This document shows, piece after piece, positions 18,414 to 29,517 of a stretch of DNA of 64,000 nucleotides (the first letter of the stretch is position 1; every line of letters begins with the position of its first letter). This DNA comes from Rhodoferax aquaticus. GTDB taxonomy: Bacteria > Pseudomonadota > Gammaproteobacteria > Burkholderiales > Burkholderiaceae_C. The DNA is taken from the NCBI RefSeq assembly GCF_006974105.1, contig NZ_CP036282.1:372001-436000 (forward strand), read 5' to 3'. Below the pieces are notes generated by a model. That model saw nothing but the letters and a program-made list of their open reading frames with translations. It was not told the origin of the DNA and did no database searches. The translations under genes and the position numbers were made by a program.

Positions 18414-18435
18414 TTCTGAGCGCAATGGCCGATTA
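18409..18435 (+). promoter_or_regulatory. Candidate sigma-28 (FliA) promoter
   Basis: TTTAGTTC, 11 bases, GCCGATTA, against the FliA consensus TAAAGTTT-N11-GCCGATAA: seven of eight match in the -10 and five of eight in the -35, with exact spacing. It overlaps the stop codon of the preceding MCP and lies 90 bases upstream of the MCP start at 18525. Flagellar-class expression would fit a receptor gene. Confidence 0.5.
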
Positions 18436-18524
18436 GTGAAAGGTGCAGGTGTGTGCATGGGTGCACGCGCCTGCGGCAGGCAGTGTCCATGTCTGCGGAC
18501 GAAGGTTTTTCTCAGGGAGTCTTT

Positions 18525-20396
18525 ATGAAATCAGTGAACAAAATGTTCCGATGGATGCTGGCCGCCTTGCTGCTGCCAGCGCTTTTGGTGGCCGCCGCGC
18601 TGCTTAAACTGGGTCAAGCCAATGACAGTATTTCGCAAGCCAATCTTGCGCGGTATTCGTCTTACCTGCTGGCTGACGAATTGCGCCAAAGTTCTGACGA
18701 CCTGACCCGCCTGGCGCGTACCTATGTGGTGTCTGGCGAAGACGAGTGGGAAAAGCAGTACTTTGAAATCCTGGACATTCGCAACGGCAAGAAACCGCGC
18801 CCCAACCAGTACGAAAAAATTTACTGGGATTTCCGCGCAGTAGGTACCGACCCTGGCCGTGGCACGGGTGAGACCGTGCCGCTGCAAGACCTGATGCGTA
18901 AGGCTGGGTTTACCGAGCAAGAGTTTGGCAAGCTCAAGGAAGCCCAAGGCAATTCAGACGACTTGGTGAAAACCGAAACGGTGGCCATGCAGCTCGTCAA
19001 GACCAAAGACGAAGCCGAACTGGCCAAGGCCCGCGCCATGATGCATGACAAAAACTACCACCTGTTCAAGGCCAAGATCATGAAGCCGGTGGACGAGTTT
19101 TTGACCTTGGTCGATATGCGTACCCAAGCCGCCGTGAATGAGGCGCAGGCAACGAAGAACCATTGGTACAGCTTGGTCATCTTGGCCGCGGCCTTGAGTG
19201 TTGTAATGGCTGGCGGATTTCTGTGGGCCATGACACGTTTTGTCATGGGCAGCTTGGGCGCAGAGCCCGACGCCGTGCGCAGCGCAGCCGAAGGCATACG
19301 CGATGGTGACCTGACGCGCGACTTGGTCTTGGCCCCCGGCGATACCCAAAGCGTCATGGCCGCCATGAAAGGCATGCGCGACCAACTCGCCAGCGTAGTG
19401 AGCACGGTGCGCAGCAGCTCCGAGAGTGTGGCCACCGCTTCGTCGGAGATTGCCGAAGGCAATAACGACTTGTCTGCCCGCACCGAACAACAAGCCAGCG
19501 CCTTGCAGCAAACGGCGTCGAGCATGGACGCCTTGAGTTCAACTGTCAAACAAAATGCCGACAGCGCGCGCCAAGCCAATCAACTGGCCATGAATGCATC
19601 CACCGTGGCCGTGCAGGGCGGTGAGGTTGTGAGCCAAGTGGTAGAGACCATGAAAGGCATCAACGAGTCCAGCCGCAAGATCAGCGACATCATCAGCGTG
19701 ATTGACGGCATCGCCTTCCAAACCAACATCTTGGCTTTGAATGCAGCGGTCGAAGCGGCCCGTGCAGGCGAGCAAGGCCGAGGCTTTGCCGTGGTGGCCA
19801 GCGAAGTGCGCAGCTTGGCAGGGCGCAGCGCAGACGCTGCCAAAGAAATCAAAAGTCTCATTAACGCCAGCGTAGAGAGGGTAGAACACGGCACCAGCTT
19901 GGTTGACAAAGCGGGCGAAACCATGACCGAAGTGGTGAGCTCCATCAAACGCGTGACCGACATCATGGGCGAGATCAGTGCTGCCAGCAGCGAGCAAGCC
20001 AACGGTGTGGCGCAAGTGGGCCAAGCCGTCACGCAAATGGACCACGCCACCCAGCAGAATGCGGCCTTGGTCGAAGAAATGGCCGCTGCCGCCAGCAGCC
20101 TCAAGAGCCAAGCCAATGACTTGGTGCAAACCGTGGCCTTGTTCAAAGTCTCGGGGGGAGCTGGCGGTGCATTTGTGCTACCCAAAGCCCAGGTGCGCTC
20201 GACGAAACCATCGGCCGCAGCTTTCCATGGCAACGACCGACGCCAAGCTGGCGTGCCCAAGGGCGCCGCCGCACGCGGGCACACCCCTGCGCCAGCCGCA
20301 TCGGCCAGCAAGCCTGCAACCAGCATGGCTGCCCTGCCCAAGACCAGCAGCAAGTCCACACCTGCGGGTGGGGATGACGACTGGGAAACCTTTTAA
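18525..20396 (+). CDS. Methyl-accepting chemotaxis protein with DWETF tail
   Basis: 623 residues from the ATG after AGGGAG; TTG or ATG codons farther upstream are less likely. TM1 about 9-26; periplasmic sensor about 27-210, larger than in its neighbours; TM2 about 211-232; HAMP; signalling domain; Ala/Pro linker; GGDDDWETF end. Bases 19617-20110 are identical, without a single mismatch, to 21383-21876 of the next MCP, while flanking parts differ. This marks recent gene conversion or duplication of the signalling core. Confidence 0.95.
   Translation: MKSVNKMFRWMLAALLLPALLVAAALLKLGQANDSISQANLARYSSYLLADELRQSSDDLTRLARTYVVSGEDEWEKQYFEILDIRNGKKPRPNQYEKIYWDFRAVGTDPGRGTGETVPLQDLMRKAGFTEQEFGKLKEAQGNSDDLVKTETVAMQLVKTKDEAELAKARAMMHDKNYHLFKAKIMKPVDEFLTLVDMRTQAAVNEAQATKNHWYSLVILAAALSVVMAGGFLWAMTRFVMGSLGAEPDAVRSAAEGIRDGDLTRDLVLAPGDTQSVMAAMKGMRDQLASVVSTVRSSSESVATASSEIAEGNNDLSARTEQQASALQQTASSMDALSSTVKQNADSARQANQLAMNASTVAVQGGEVVSQVVETMKGINESSRKISDIISVIDGIAFQTNILALNAAVEAARAGEQGRGFAVVASEVRSLAGRSADAAKEIKSLINASVERVEHGTSLVDKAGETMTEVVSSIKRVTDIMGEISAASSEQANGVAQVGQAVTQMDHATQQNAALVEEMAAAASSLKSQANDLVQTVALFKVSGGAGGAFVLPKAQVRSTKPSAAAFHGNDRRQAGVPKGAAARGHTPAPAASASKPATSMAALPKTSSKSTPAGGDDDWETF
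19617..20110 (+). repeat. 494-bp perfect direct repeat, left copy
   Basis: Identical base for base to 21383-21876 (offset 1766), including all synonymous positions. It covers the MCP hairpin core from the first methylation helix through '[12 protein letters not shown]'. Mismatches begin immediately outside, at 19616 and 20111. Confidence 0.9.
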
Positions 20397-20536
20397 GCAG
20401 GGCTTTGCCACCGGGCCTTTGCCTCAGCAAGACGCTAATGGGCCTTGGTATTTTCCCTTGGCTTTAGCTTGACCTTTGCTGCTGTAGGGCCAAGAATGGG
20501 CAGCCTTCTCCCTACTTCGTTGTAAAGGACATTCGC

Positions 20537-22150
20537 GTGCAACTCTCTATCAAACGCAAGCTCATGCTTGGCTTCGGTGTCATCTTGCTCATGCTAGGTG
20601 TCTTGACAGTGTTGAGTGAGCTGCAGTTGGGCACGATCAAACACTTCAATGGCAGGCTCGATGAGCGAGCCTACCGCTTGTCTTTGGCCTCTGACTGGGC
20701 AACCCAAGTCAAGATTGCGGTGGCTACCAAAGCACCGGTACCAGGTGCAGAGATTGAACCGGCCAAGAAACTCGGCAGCTTGGTGCAAGACCCAGAGGAA
20801 AAATCTGCCGTGGCGGCCGCTACGGCAGCTGCCAGTGGGGCGCCCGAAGCTTACTCTCAGGCAGTGGACCAAATGGCGGGCAAATTGGTGGGCCTGCAGA
20901 TCAGCGACAGCAAGCAGTTGCAGGCAGCTTTGGCAAGCGCGGAGTCCACCGGGTGGGTGGTCTTGGTGATTGCTTTGATTGTCGGAACCCTGATCGCCTT
21001 GCGGCTCTCCAAGAGCATTGTGGACCCCTTAGAGTCTGCCGCTGAGGCCGCCAACCGCGCGGCGCAGGGTGACTTGACCAGTGCCATTCCCACCGGGGGC
21101 AAGGATGAAGTGGGGGCTTTGCTCCATGCCATGGCCAGCATGCAATCCAGTTTGGCCAACTTGGTAGGTGAGGTGCGCCAGGGAGCTGCCAGCGTGGCCA
21201 CGGCCTCATCCGAAATTGCAGAGGGTAACAACGACCTCAGCAACCGCACCGAACAACAAGCCAGCGCCTTGCAGCAAACGGCGTCGAGCATGGACGCACT
21301 CAACTCCACCGTGAAACAAAACGCCGACAGCGCACGCCAAGCCAATCAGCTGGCCATGAACGCATCCACCGTGGCCGTGCAAGGCGGTGAGGTTGTGAGC
21401 CAAGTGGTAGAGACCATGAAAGGCATCAACGAGTCCAGCCGCAAGATCAGCGACATCATCAGCGTGATTGACGGCATCGCCTTCCAAACCAACATCTTGG
21501 CTTTGAATGCAGCGGTCGAAGCGGCCCGTGCAGGCGAGCAAGGCCGAGGCTTTGCCGTGGTGGCCAGCGAAGTGCGCAGCTTGGCAGGGCGCAGCGCAGA
21601 CGCTGCCAAAGAAATCAAAAGTCTCATTAACGCCAGCGTAGAGAGGGTAGAACACGGCACCAGCTTGGTTGACAAAGCGGGCGAAACCATGACCGAAGTG
21701 GTGAGCTCCATCAAACGCGTGACCGACATCATGGGCGAGATCAGTGCTGCCAGCAGCGAGCAAGCCAACGGTGTGGCGCAAGTGGGCCAAGCCGTCACGC
21801 AAATGGACCACGCCACCCAGCAGAATGCGGCCTTGGTCGAAGAAATGGCCGCTGCCGCCAGCAGCCTCAAGAGCCAGGCCAATGACTTGGTGGATGTGGT
21901 GTCGGTCTTCAAGCTGGCGGGCGGCACCGTGGGTGCCAGCCTGCCTGTGGCCAAGGTGCGCTCCACCAGCCCAAAAGCCACGCCATTCAAAGGCCCTGAG
22001 CGGCGTGAGGGCGGTGTGCCCAAAGGCGCTGCCGCACGCACGGCGCCCAAGCCACAGCAAGCCCAAGCGGCACGTCCGGTAGCGGCATTGCCCAAGGGCA
22101 GCGCTAAGCCAACACCGGCTGGCGGAGATGATGACTGGGAAACCTTTTAA
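20537..22150 (+). CDS. Methyl-accepting chemotaxis protein with DWETF tail and short sensor
   Basis: 537 residues from GTG at 20537, after AAAGGAC. TM1 about 8-28 and TM2 about 137-157 enclose a periplasmic part of only about 110 residues, shorter than the other receptors. HAMP, signalling domain (sharing the 494-bp identical block with the previous gene), Ala/Pro linker and GGDDDWETF follow. Last of the four tandem MCP genes. Like them it should be methylated by CheR and demethylated by CheB. Confidence 0.95.
   Translation: MQLSIKRKLMLGFGVILLMLGVLTVLSELQLGTIKHFNGRLDERAYRLSLASDWATQVKIAVATKAPVPGAEIEPAKKLGSLVQDPEEKSAVAAATAAASGAPEAYSQAVDQMAGKLVGLQISDSKQLQAALASAESTGWVVLVIALIVGTLIALRLSKSIVDPLESAAEAANRAAQGDLTSAIPTGGKDEVGALLHAMASMQSSLANLVGEVRQGAASVATASSEIAEGNNDLSNRTEQQASALQQTASSMDALNSTVKQNADSARQANQLAMNASTVAVQGGEVVSQVVETMKGINESSRKISDIISVIDGIAFQTNILALNAAVEAARAGEQGRGFAVVASEVRSLAGRSADAAKEIKSLINASVERVEHGTSLVDKAGETMTEVVSSIKRVTDIMGEISAASSEQANGVAQVGQAVTQMDHATQQNAALVEEMAAAASSLKSQANDLVDVVSVFKLAGGTVGASLPVAKVRSTSPKATPFKGPERREGGVPKGAAARTAPKPQQAQAARPVAALPKGSAKPTPAGGDDDWETF
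21383..21876 (+). repeat. 494-bp perfect direct repeat, right copy
   Basis: Partner of 19617-20110; no mismatch over 494 bases when read line by line. First differences are at 21382 and 21877. Confidence 0.9.
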
Positions 22151-22210
22151 ACCACGGGCCTAGACGGTCTGCGCGTTTGGACATCGCCTGGTTTGAAGGG
22201 GTGGTGCCCC

Positions 22211-22255
22211 ACAACGCGCATGCAAGCTGCGTAGTTAGCTATGGAAGTAGTAGCA
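22211..22255 (-). repeat. 45-bp dispersed repeat, intergenic copy
   Basis: On the minus strand: TGCT, 9 bases, ATAGCTA, 20 bases, GTTGT. The first 28 bases match the copy inside rpoN (44131-44175) at 25 positions. It lies between the last MCP and the small membrane protein gene. Confidence 0.75.
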
Positions 22256-22295
22256 ATGTGCGCGCATGCCATGCAGCCCAACGAACGGTGTGCCG

Positions 22296-22703
22296 ATGAA
22301 TATTCCATCTATCCAAACCGACCCCGTCATCACCAAATTGCTGGACAAGGTGCCAGCAGACATGCGGGGCAGCTTCAGTGATGCGCAGTTGCTGGCGCTC
22401 AAGGTGGCCTTGGGTGGGCGTGCCTGGGGTGCCCATGCCGTAGATGCCCGCTGGACGCTGAAGTGGTGGCGCTGGCAGTATTACTTTGTGTTTTTGGCCG
22501 GGCGCAATAAGCGTGTACTTAGCTTGCGTGAGCGTAAGTTGCAGCGCCTGAGCATGGCAATTGTGCTGGCGGTGTTTTTGCTGGTGTCTACCGCTGTAGG
22601 ACTCTTGGTGCTGTATCTGGTCAAGTCTGCCCTAGGGATTGACCTGATCCCCGGCTTTTCCTTAGGGGTTTGGGGCTGGTTCCAGAGCGAGTTTCTGCGA
22701 TGA
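22296..22703 (+). CDS. Small membrane protein of unknown function
   Basis: 135 residues from the ATG at 22296. A soluble N-terminal part (about 1-85, with 'KLLDKVPADMRGSFSDAQLLALKVALGGRAWGAHAVD') is followed by a Trp-rich basic stretch and a strong membrane helix (about 90-112), with a possible amphipathic end. I do not recognise a domain of known function. It follows the MCP array and points the same way, so a link to receptors is conceivable but unsupported. Confidence 0.65.
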   Translation: MNIPSIQTDPVITKLLDKVPADMRGSFSDAQLLALKVALGGRAWGAHAVDARWTLKWWRWQYYFVFLAGRNKRVLSLRERKLQRLSMAIVLAVFLLVSTAVGLLVLYLVKSALGIDLIPGFSLGVWGWFQSEFLR

Positions 22704-22740
22704 ATTCACTGGATGGGTAAGTCCAAAGGCTCATCTGTCC

Positions 22741-22785
22741 GATGCGCCCATGGATATTGGACAGGCAACTATTGAATGTGTAGCG
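22741..22785 (-). repeat. 45-bp dispersed repeat, intergenic copy
   Basis: Minus strand: CGCT, 9 bases, ATAGTTG, 20 bases ending CCATGGGC, GCATC. It fills most of the convergent gap before tgt. Confidence 0.8.
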
Positions 22786-22806
22786 TTCCGCGCAACACCT
22801 CAGACC

Positions 22807-24072
<1,266 letters not shown>

Positions 24073-25176
24073 TTAGGCGGCGCGCGCGAGCAGCATGGCG
24101 TCGCCATAGCTGAAGAAGCGGTACTCCCGCGCAATAGCGTCGCGGTACAGCGCCATGATGGGCACGTAGCCTGCAAACGCGCTCACCAGCATCATCAAGC
24201 TGGACTTGGGCAAGTGGAAGTTGGTGATCAGCATGTCCACCACCTCAAATGCAAAGCCGGGTGTGATGAAGATGTTGGTGTCGCCCTCGGTAATTCCGCC
24301 CGCGAAGCCGGGCCCCGTGCAGGACTTGGCCCAGCTCTCCAGCGTGCGCACGGTGGTGGTGCCTACGGCTATCACCCGGCCACCACGCGCTTTGCAAGCG
24401 GCAATGGCGTCTATGGTGGCTTGCGGCACTTGGTACCACTCGCTGTGCATTTGGTGTTCAGCAATGTTTTCTGTTTTGACTGGTTGAAACGTCCCGGCCC
24501 CCACATGCAGGGTGACATGCGCGCGTTGCACGCCCATAGCATCCAGTTGGGCCAGCAAGGCCTCATCAAAATGCAGGGCGGCGGTGGGAGCGGCTACTGC
24601 GCCTGGGTTTTTGGCGAACACGGTTTGGTAGCGCTGCGCGTCTTCTGCCGAGTCGGTGTGCGTGATGTAGGGGGGCAGCGGCACATGGCCGTGGCGCTCC
24701 ATCAGGGTGTAGGGGTTGTCACCCGCATCGTTAGAGAGCACAAAGCGAAACAGTGGACCATCTGCATTAGGCCAGCGGCCTAGGAGCGTGGCGCTCAGGC
24801 CATCCTCGCAGCCGGGGGCGCACACCAGTTTCACAGTGGCACCTACTTCGGGCTTTTTGCTGACCCGCATATGGGCGGCCACTTGGTTGCCACCCAGCAC
24901 CCGTTCGATCAACAGCTCCAGCTTGCCGCCGGTGGCTTTTTCGCCGAACAAGCGGGCATTGATGACTTTGGTGTCGTTAAACACCATGAGGTCACCCGCA
25001 CGCAGCAGCGTGGGCAGGTCTTTGAAGATGCGGTCTACGGAGTTGGCCCCCGTGCCATCGAGCAAGCGCGAGGCGGTGCGCTGCGGGGCAGGGTGTTGGG
25101 CAATCAGGTTGTCAGGGAGGGCGAAATCAAAATCGCTGAGGGTGAAGGTGCGCGCGGCGGCACTGGCCAGAGTCAT
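24073..25176 (-). CDS. queA: S-adenosylmethionine:tRNA ribosyltransferase-isomerase
   Basis: 367 residues from the ATG at 25176 (MTLASAAARTFTLSDFDF). Transfers the ribosyl part of SAM to preQ1 in tRNA to make epoxyqueuosine. Family landmarks are 'DFALPDNLIAQHPA', 'DLMVFNDTKVINARL', 'GHVPLPPYI' and 'LHVGAGTFQPV'. The longer frame upstream lacks family features. Upstream of tgt in an apparent two-gene unit. Confidence 0.97.
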   Translation of the reverse strand: MTLASAAARTFTLSDFDFALPDNLIAQHPAPQRTASRLLDGTGANSVDRIFKDLPTLLRAGDLMVFNDTKVINARLFGEKATGGKLELLIERVLGGNQVAAHMRVSKKPEVGATVKLVCAPGCEDGLSATLLGRWPNADGPLFRFVLSNDAGDNPYTLMERHGHVPLPPYITHTDSAEDAQRYQTVFAKNPGAVAAPTAALHFDEALLAQLDAMGVQRAHVTLHVGAGTFQPVKTENIAEHQMHSEWYQVPQATIDAIAACKARGGRVIAVGTTTVRTLESWAKSCTGPGFAGGITEGDTNIFITPGFAFEVVDMLITNFHLPKSSLMMLVSAFAGYVPIMALYRDAIAREYRFFSYGDAMLLARAA

Positions 25177-25283
25177 GGTGCTTGAGGGCCGGACAGGCCC
25201 GTTCCAAGGAGTGAGGGGATGGCGATTATCCCCGCACTTGGCAGCCGGCGCCAGAGGCACCCACTGCCAAGCCTTGCTTGTGC

Positions 25284-26267
25284 TTATTCCACCTTGGCGC
25301 CAGAGGCCTGCACAATGGCTTTCCACTTGGTGTAGTCTGCCTTGAGCAAAGCGCCCAGCTGCTCGGGTTTCATGGCCTGGGGTTCGGCACCTTGGGCGTG
25401 GATGGCGGCTTTAACCTCCGCGTTGTTCAGCAAATCATTTACCTTGGTATTGACCAGCGCCACCACGTTGGCCGGCGTGCCTGCGGGCATGAAAAGGCCG
25501 TACCAGGTGCTGACGTCAAAGTCTTTGTAGCCCAACTCCGCCACGGTGGGCACATCGGGCAAAGAGGTGCTGCGGGTGGCGGAGGTGACGGCCAAGGCGC
25601 GCAGTTTGCCGCCCTTGATCTGGGCAATGGCCGAGGGCACGGACGACACCAGCAAGTCCACATTGCCCGCCAGTGCGTCCATCAGCGCGGGGTTGGAGCC
25701 TTTGTACGGCACATGGCGAATGTCTACCTTGGCGGCTTTTTCAAACAAATGCCCCGCCAAGTGGATGGTGGTGCCGTTGCCTGGTGAGCCGTAGGTGATG
25801 GTGTCGGGTGCTGCCTTGGCGGCGGCCACTACATCGGCCAAGGTTTTGAATTTGGAGTTGGCAGCGGTGGCAATCACCACGGGGGTGTAGGCCACATGGG
25901 CTACGGGTACCAAGTCTTTGGTGGGGTCCCAGGGCAGGTTGCCATACAGCCAAGGCCCTACGACCAGGTTGTCTTTTTGGCCCATCACCATGTCGTAGCC
26001 GGTGGGGGCAGCCTTCACCGCCTCGGCAATGCCAATGGTGCCGCCTGCGCCTGCGCGGTTGTCAGGCACTACCGTCCACTGGTTGGCTTCGGTGAGTTTG
26101 TTGGCAATGAGGCGCGACAAAATGTCGGTGCCACCGCCGGGCGGGAAGGGCACGATCAGGCGAATGGCTTTGCTAGGGTAGGCCGCTTGTGCATGCACCA
26201 CCGAGGCACTGGTCAGGCCTAGCAGGGCACTGACAATGGCAATGGGGGCAATCAGTCGTTTCAACAT
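25284..26267 (-). CDS. Bug/TctC family periplasmic binding protein
   Basis: 327 residues with a signal peptide (about 1-26, ending VVHAQA). It contains 'YPSKAIRLIVPFPPGGGTDILSR', the Bug family hallmark, 'VVPDNRAGAGGTIG' and 'ITYGSPGNGTTIHLAGHLF'. The receptor probably binds a carboxylate or related small molecule for a tripartite tricarboxylate transporter; the TctA/TctB membrane genes are not here, as is usual for the many orphan Bug proteins of Comamonadaceae and Bordetella. Confidence 0.9.
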   Translation of the reverse strand: MLKRLIAPIAIVSALLGLTSASVVHAQAAYPSKAIRLIVPFPPGGGTDILSRLIANKLTEANQWTVVPDNRAGAGGTIGIAEAVKAAPTGYDMVMGQKDNLVVGPWLYGNLPWDPTKDLVPVAHVAYTPVVIATAANSKFKTLADVVAAAKAAPDTITYGSPGNGTTIHLAGHLFEKAAKVDIRHVPYKGSNPALMDALAGNVDLLVSSVPSAIAQIKGGKLRALAVTSATRSTSLPDVPTVAELGYKDFDVSTWYGLFMPAGTPANVVALVNTKVNDLLNNAEVKAAIHAQGAEPQAMKPEQLGALLKADYTKWKAIVQASGAKVE

Positions 26268-26454
26268 AGTGTCTCTCTTATGGGGGGTGTGCCGGACGCG
26301 CCGGTGGGTGGTCAGTTTAGCAACACCGATGGGCTGTTTGCAGCACAGCACCTGTGCCTTAGCGCATGGGGTGGGTGGGGCAAACTGCCCTGCAATTCGC
26401 GGTAAGCTGTTCGCCATCCCGTGCCCAGTTGCCCTACTTTTTTTGCGCCCCACC

Positions 26455-27381
26455 ATGCCTTTGCACATCACTACCCCACTGATTGAATCTTTGCCCCTAA
26501 GCGCACACGCGGGGCGAGATGTCTGGCTCAAGATGGAGGCCGCGCAGCCCTGTGGCTCCTTCAAGCTGCGTGGCGTGGGGCTGGCGTGTGAGACCCATGT
26601 GGCAAATGGTGCGCAGCGCTTGGTGTCTTCATCCGGTGGCAATGCCGGTTTGGCCGTGGCCTATGCCGGGCGCAGGCTCGGCGTGCCTGTGGTGGTGGTG
26701 GTCCCTGAAACCACGCCTGCACGCGCACGCGAGCTGCTGCAGCTAGAAGGCGCACAGGTGCAGGTCGTGGGCGCTTCATGGCAAGAGGCCAATGCACACG
26801 CCCAGTCGCTCTTGGGCGCGCGCGATGCGTTCATCCACCCCTTTGACGACCCACTCTTGTGGCAAGGCCATGCCAGCTTGGTTGACGAGGTGGCGCAGGC
26901 GGGCTTGGTGCCCGATGCGGTGGTGCTCTCGGTGGGCGGCGGCGGCTTGCTCTGTGGCGTGGCACTGGGAATGCAGCGCAATGGCTGGGGTGCGGTGCCC
27001 CTCATCGCGGTGGAAACCCATGGTGCGGCATCACTGCACCAAGCCATGCAAGCCGGGCACACGGTAGAGCTGCCTGCCATTACCACCGTGGCCACTTCCT
27101 TGGGGGCTAAGCGTGTGTGCGAGCAGGCCTTGCGTTGGAGCCAAGAGCGGCCTGTGCACAGCGTGCTGGTGTCCGACCACAGCGCGCTCACCGCCTGCGA
27201 ACGCTTGATGGATGACCACCGCGTGGTGGTGGAGCCCGCGTGCGGCGCGGCCCTGGCGGTGGTCTACGAGCAGCATGCGGCCCTGCAGGCCTACACCAAG
27301 GTGTTGGTCATCGTGTGTGGTGGCGCCACTGCCACGGTGGAGCAAATCCGCCAGTGGCGATGGGCTGCTGCGCCACAATAG
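26455..27381 (+). CDS. PLP-dependent serine/threonine dehydratase-like protein
   Basis: 308 residues from the ATG at 26455. Fold type II PLP enzyme: the cofactor Lys lies in 'GSFKLRG', phosphate-binding loops in 'SSGGNAG' and 'SVGGGGLL', and a cofactor-ring 'CGAA' near the end. It resembles the catabolic L-serine/threonine dehydratases (pyruvate or 2-oxobutyrate plus ammonia), and lacks the regulatory ACT domain of biosynthetic IlvA. A serine racemase is an alternative. Its stop lies 2 bases before the recG ATG, so the two are probably coupled. Confidence 0.85.
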   Translation: MPLHITTPLIESLPLSAHAGRDVWLKMEAAQPCGSFKLRGVGLACETHVANGAQRLVSSSGGNAGLAVAYAGRRLGVPVVVVVPETTPARARELLQLEGAQVQVVGASWQEANAHAQSLLGARDAFIHPFDDPLLWQGHASLVDEVAQAGLVPDAVVLSVGGGGLLCGVALGMQRNGWGAVPLIAVETHGAASLHQAMQAGHTVELPAITTVATSLGAKRVCEQALRWSQERPVHSVLVSDHSALTACERLMDDHRVVVEPACGAALAVVYEQHAALQAYTKVLVIVCGGATATVEQIRQWRWAAAPQ

Positions 27382-27385
27382 CTGC

Positions 27386-29488
27386 ATGTCTGAACCCGCC
27401 CCCAAAAAGCCCGCCACTGCGCCCAAAACAGCGCACGACAAGGCCTTGGAAAAACTGGGCTTGGTGCGTGATATTGACCTGGCCTTGCACCTGCCCCTAC
27501 GCTACGAAGACGAAACCCGCATCACCAAGCTGGACGAAGCGCGTGAGGGCGAGCACATCCAGATTGAGGCCACCGTCATCGAGTGCGAGGTCACCTTTCG
27601 CCCACGCCGCCAGCTCATCGTCAAGGTGAACGACGGCACCGACATCTGCACTCTGCGGTTTTTCAGCTTCTACCCCTCGCACCAAAAGGCGCTGGAGGTG
27701 GGCAAGCGGGTGCGCGTGCGGGGTGAGGCCAAGGGGGGCTTTTTGGGCTGGACCATGTTGCACCCCAGCTTTAAGGCGGCGGGCGGCAATTTGCCCGCTG
27801 CGCTCACCCCGGTGTACCCCACGGTGGCGGGCTTGCCCCAGCATGTGCTGCGCAAGGCCGTGCTGGGTGGCTTGGCCCGGGCCGACTTGGCGGACACCTT
27901 TGAGCCCGGTGATTTAAGCCAATTCAGCCCGCACACGCTGTGGACACTGCGCGCTGCGCTACAGTTTTTGCACCACCCCACGCCTGATGTGTCTTTGGAC
28001 ACGCTGTCTGACCACAGCCACCCTGCGTGGCAGCGCCTCAAGGCCGAAGAGCTCTTGGCCCAGCAACTGTCGCAACTGCAAAGCCGCCGGGCCCGCGCCG
28101 CCCTGCGTGCGCCTGTGTTGGCCGAGGTGGCGGGTGGCACATTGCACGCCCGCCTCTTGGCCGCGTTGCCTTTTGCTTTAACGGCAGCGCAAGCCCGCGT
28201 GGGCCAAGAAATTGCCCACGACATGGCGCGCCATGTGCCCATGCACCGGCTGCTGCAAGGCGATGTGGGCGCTGGCAAAACCGTGGTGGCGGCTTTGGCG
28301 GCCGCCATTTGTATGGACGCTGGCTGGCAATGCGCGCTCATGGCGCCCACCGAGATCTTGGCCGAGCAGCACTTTCGCAAGCTGCTGGGCTGGCTAGAGC
28401 CCCTGGGCATCACCACCGCATGGCTCACGGGCACCCAAAAAGCCAAAGAACGCCGCGCCATGCTGGCCCTGATTGAAAGCGGCGAAGCCAAGTTGGTGGT
28501 GGGCACGCACGCCGTCATTCAAGAAAAAGTGCACTTTCACAACCTGGCGCTGGCCATCATTGACGAGCAGCATCGCTTTGGCGTGGCGCAACGCTTGGCC
28601 TTGCGTGGCAAGCTCAAGCATGAGGCGATGGAACCCCATCTCTTGATGATGACGGCCACCCCCATTCCGCGAACCTTGGCCATGAGCTACTACGCGGATT
28701 TGGACGTATCTACGCTGGACGAACTCCCCCCGGGCCGCACGCCGATCGTCACCAAAGTGGTCAACGAAGCGCGGCGTGACGAGGTGATTGAGCGCATACG
28801 CGCGCAGGTGAGCGAGGGGCGGCAGGTCTACTGGGTGTGCCCACTCATTGAAGAGAGTGAGGCCCTGGACCTGAGCAACGCCACGCAAACCCATGCCGAC
28901 CTGGCCGCTGCCCTGAACGGTGCCACGCGCGCCGACGGTACGCCTTTGCTCATTGGCCTGCTGCATTCGCGCATGCCGCCAGAAGACAAAAAAGCCGTCA
29001 TGGGCGCCTTCAAGGAAGGGCTGGTGGCGGTGCTGGTCAGCACCACCGTGATTGAGGTGGGGGTAGATGTGCCCAATGCCTCGCTCATGGTCATTGAACA
29101 TGCTGAACGCTTTGGCCTGAGCCAGTTGCACCAGTTGCGTGGGCGCGTAGGGCGCGGGGCAGCGGCTTCGGCCTGCGTGCTTTTGTATTCCACGGGCGAC
29201 GCACCGCGCCTGAGCCAAAGCGCACGTGAGCGGCTCAAGGCCATGGCCGAGACCAATGACGGGTTTGAGATTGCGCGGCGCGACTTAGAGATTCGTGGCC
29301 CGGGTGAGTTTTTGGGTGCGCGCCAAAGCGGCGAGGCCATGTTGCGGTTTGCCGACCTGGCCACCGACACCGCCTTGCTGGAGTGGGCCAAGGCCGAAGC
29401 CCCCATGCTGCTAGACCGTCACCCCCACCTCGCCGCCAAGCATGTGCAGCGTTGGTTGGGCGGCAAGGCTGAATTCTTAAAGGCGTAA
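27386..29488 (+). CDS. recG: ATP-dependent DNA helicase RecG
   Basis: 700 residues. Regresses stalled replication forks and branch-migrates Holliday junctions. An N-terminal OB/wedge domain is followed by helicase motifs I (GDVGAGKTVVAALA), II (DEQH), III (TATPIPRTLAM) and a C-terminal lobe with 'VSTTVIEVGVDVPNA' and 'QLRGRVGRG'. The ATG at 27386 (MSEPAPKKP) is chosen; upstream codons read in a different frame of the dehydratase gene. Length typical. Confidence 0.97.
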   Translation: MSEPAPKKPATAPKTAHDKALEKLGLVRDIDLALHLPLRYEDETRITKLDEAREGEHIQIEATVIECEVTFRPRRQLIVKVNDGTDICTLRFFSFYPSHQKALEVGKRVRVRGEAKGGFLGWTMLHPSFKAAGGNLPAALTPVYPTVAGLPQHVLRKAVLGGLARADLADTFEPGDLSQFSPHTLWTLRAALQFLHHPTPDVSLDTLSDHSHPAWQRLKAEELLAQQLSQLQSRRARAALRAPVLAEVAGGTLHARLLAALPFALTAAQARVGQEIAHDMARHVPMHRLLQGDVGAGKTVVAALAAAICMDAGWQCALMAPTEILAEQHFRKLLGWLEPLGITTAWLTGTQKAKERRAMLALIESGEAKLVVGTHAVIQEKVHFHNLALAIIDEQHRFGVAQRLALRGKLKHEAMEPHLLMMTATPIPRTLAMSYYADLDVSTLDELPPGRTPIVTKVVNEARRDEVIERIRAQVSEGRQVYWVCPLIEESEALDLSNATQTHADLAAALNGATRADGTPLLIGLLHSRMPPEDKKAVMGAFKEGLVAVLVSTTVIEVGVDVPNASLMVIEHAERFGLSQLHQLRGRVGRGAAASACVLLYSTGDAPRLSQSARERLKAMAETNDGFEIARRDLEIRGPGEFLGARQSGEAMLRFADLATDTALLEWAKAEAPMLLDRHPHLAAKHVQRWLGGKAEFLKA

Positions 29489-29517
29489 GCGCCTGTCACG
29501 CTGGGCCCGCTGCAAGG

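Noticed and set aside
19617..21876. Repeated blocks considered as a mobile element or CRISPR
   Set aside because: The identity is confined to homologous coding sequence of MCP genes in matching register; there are no spacers, ends or transposase.
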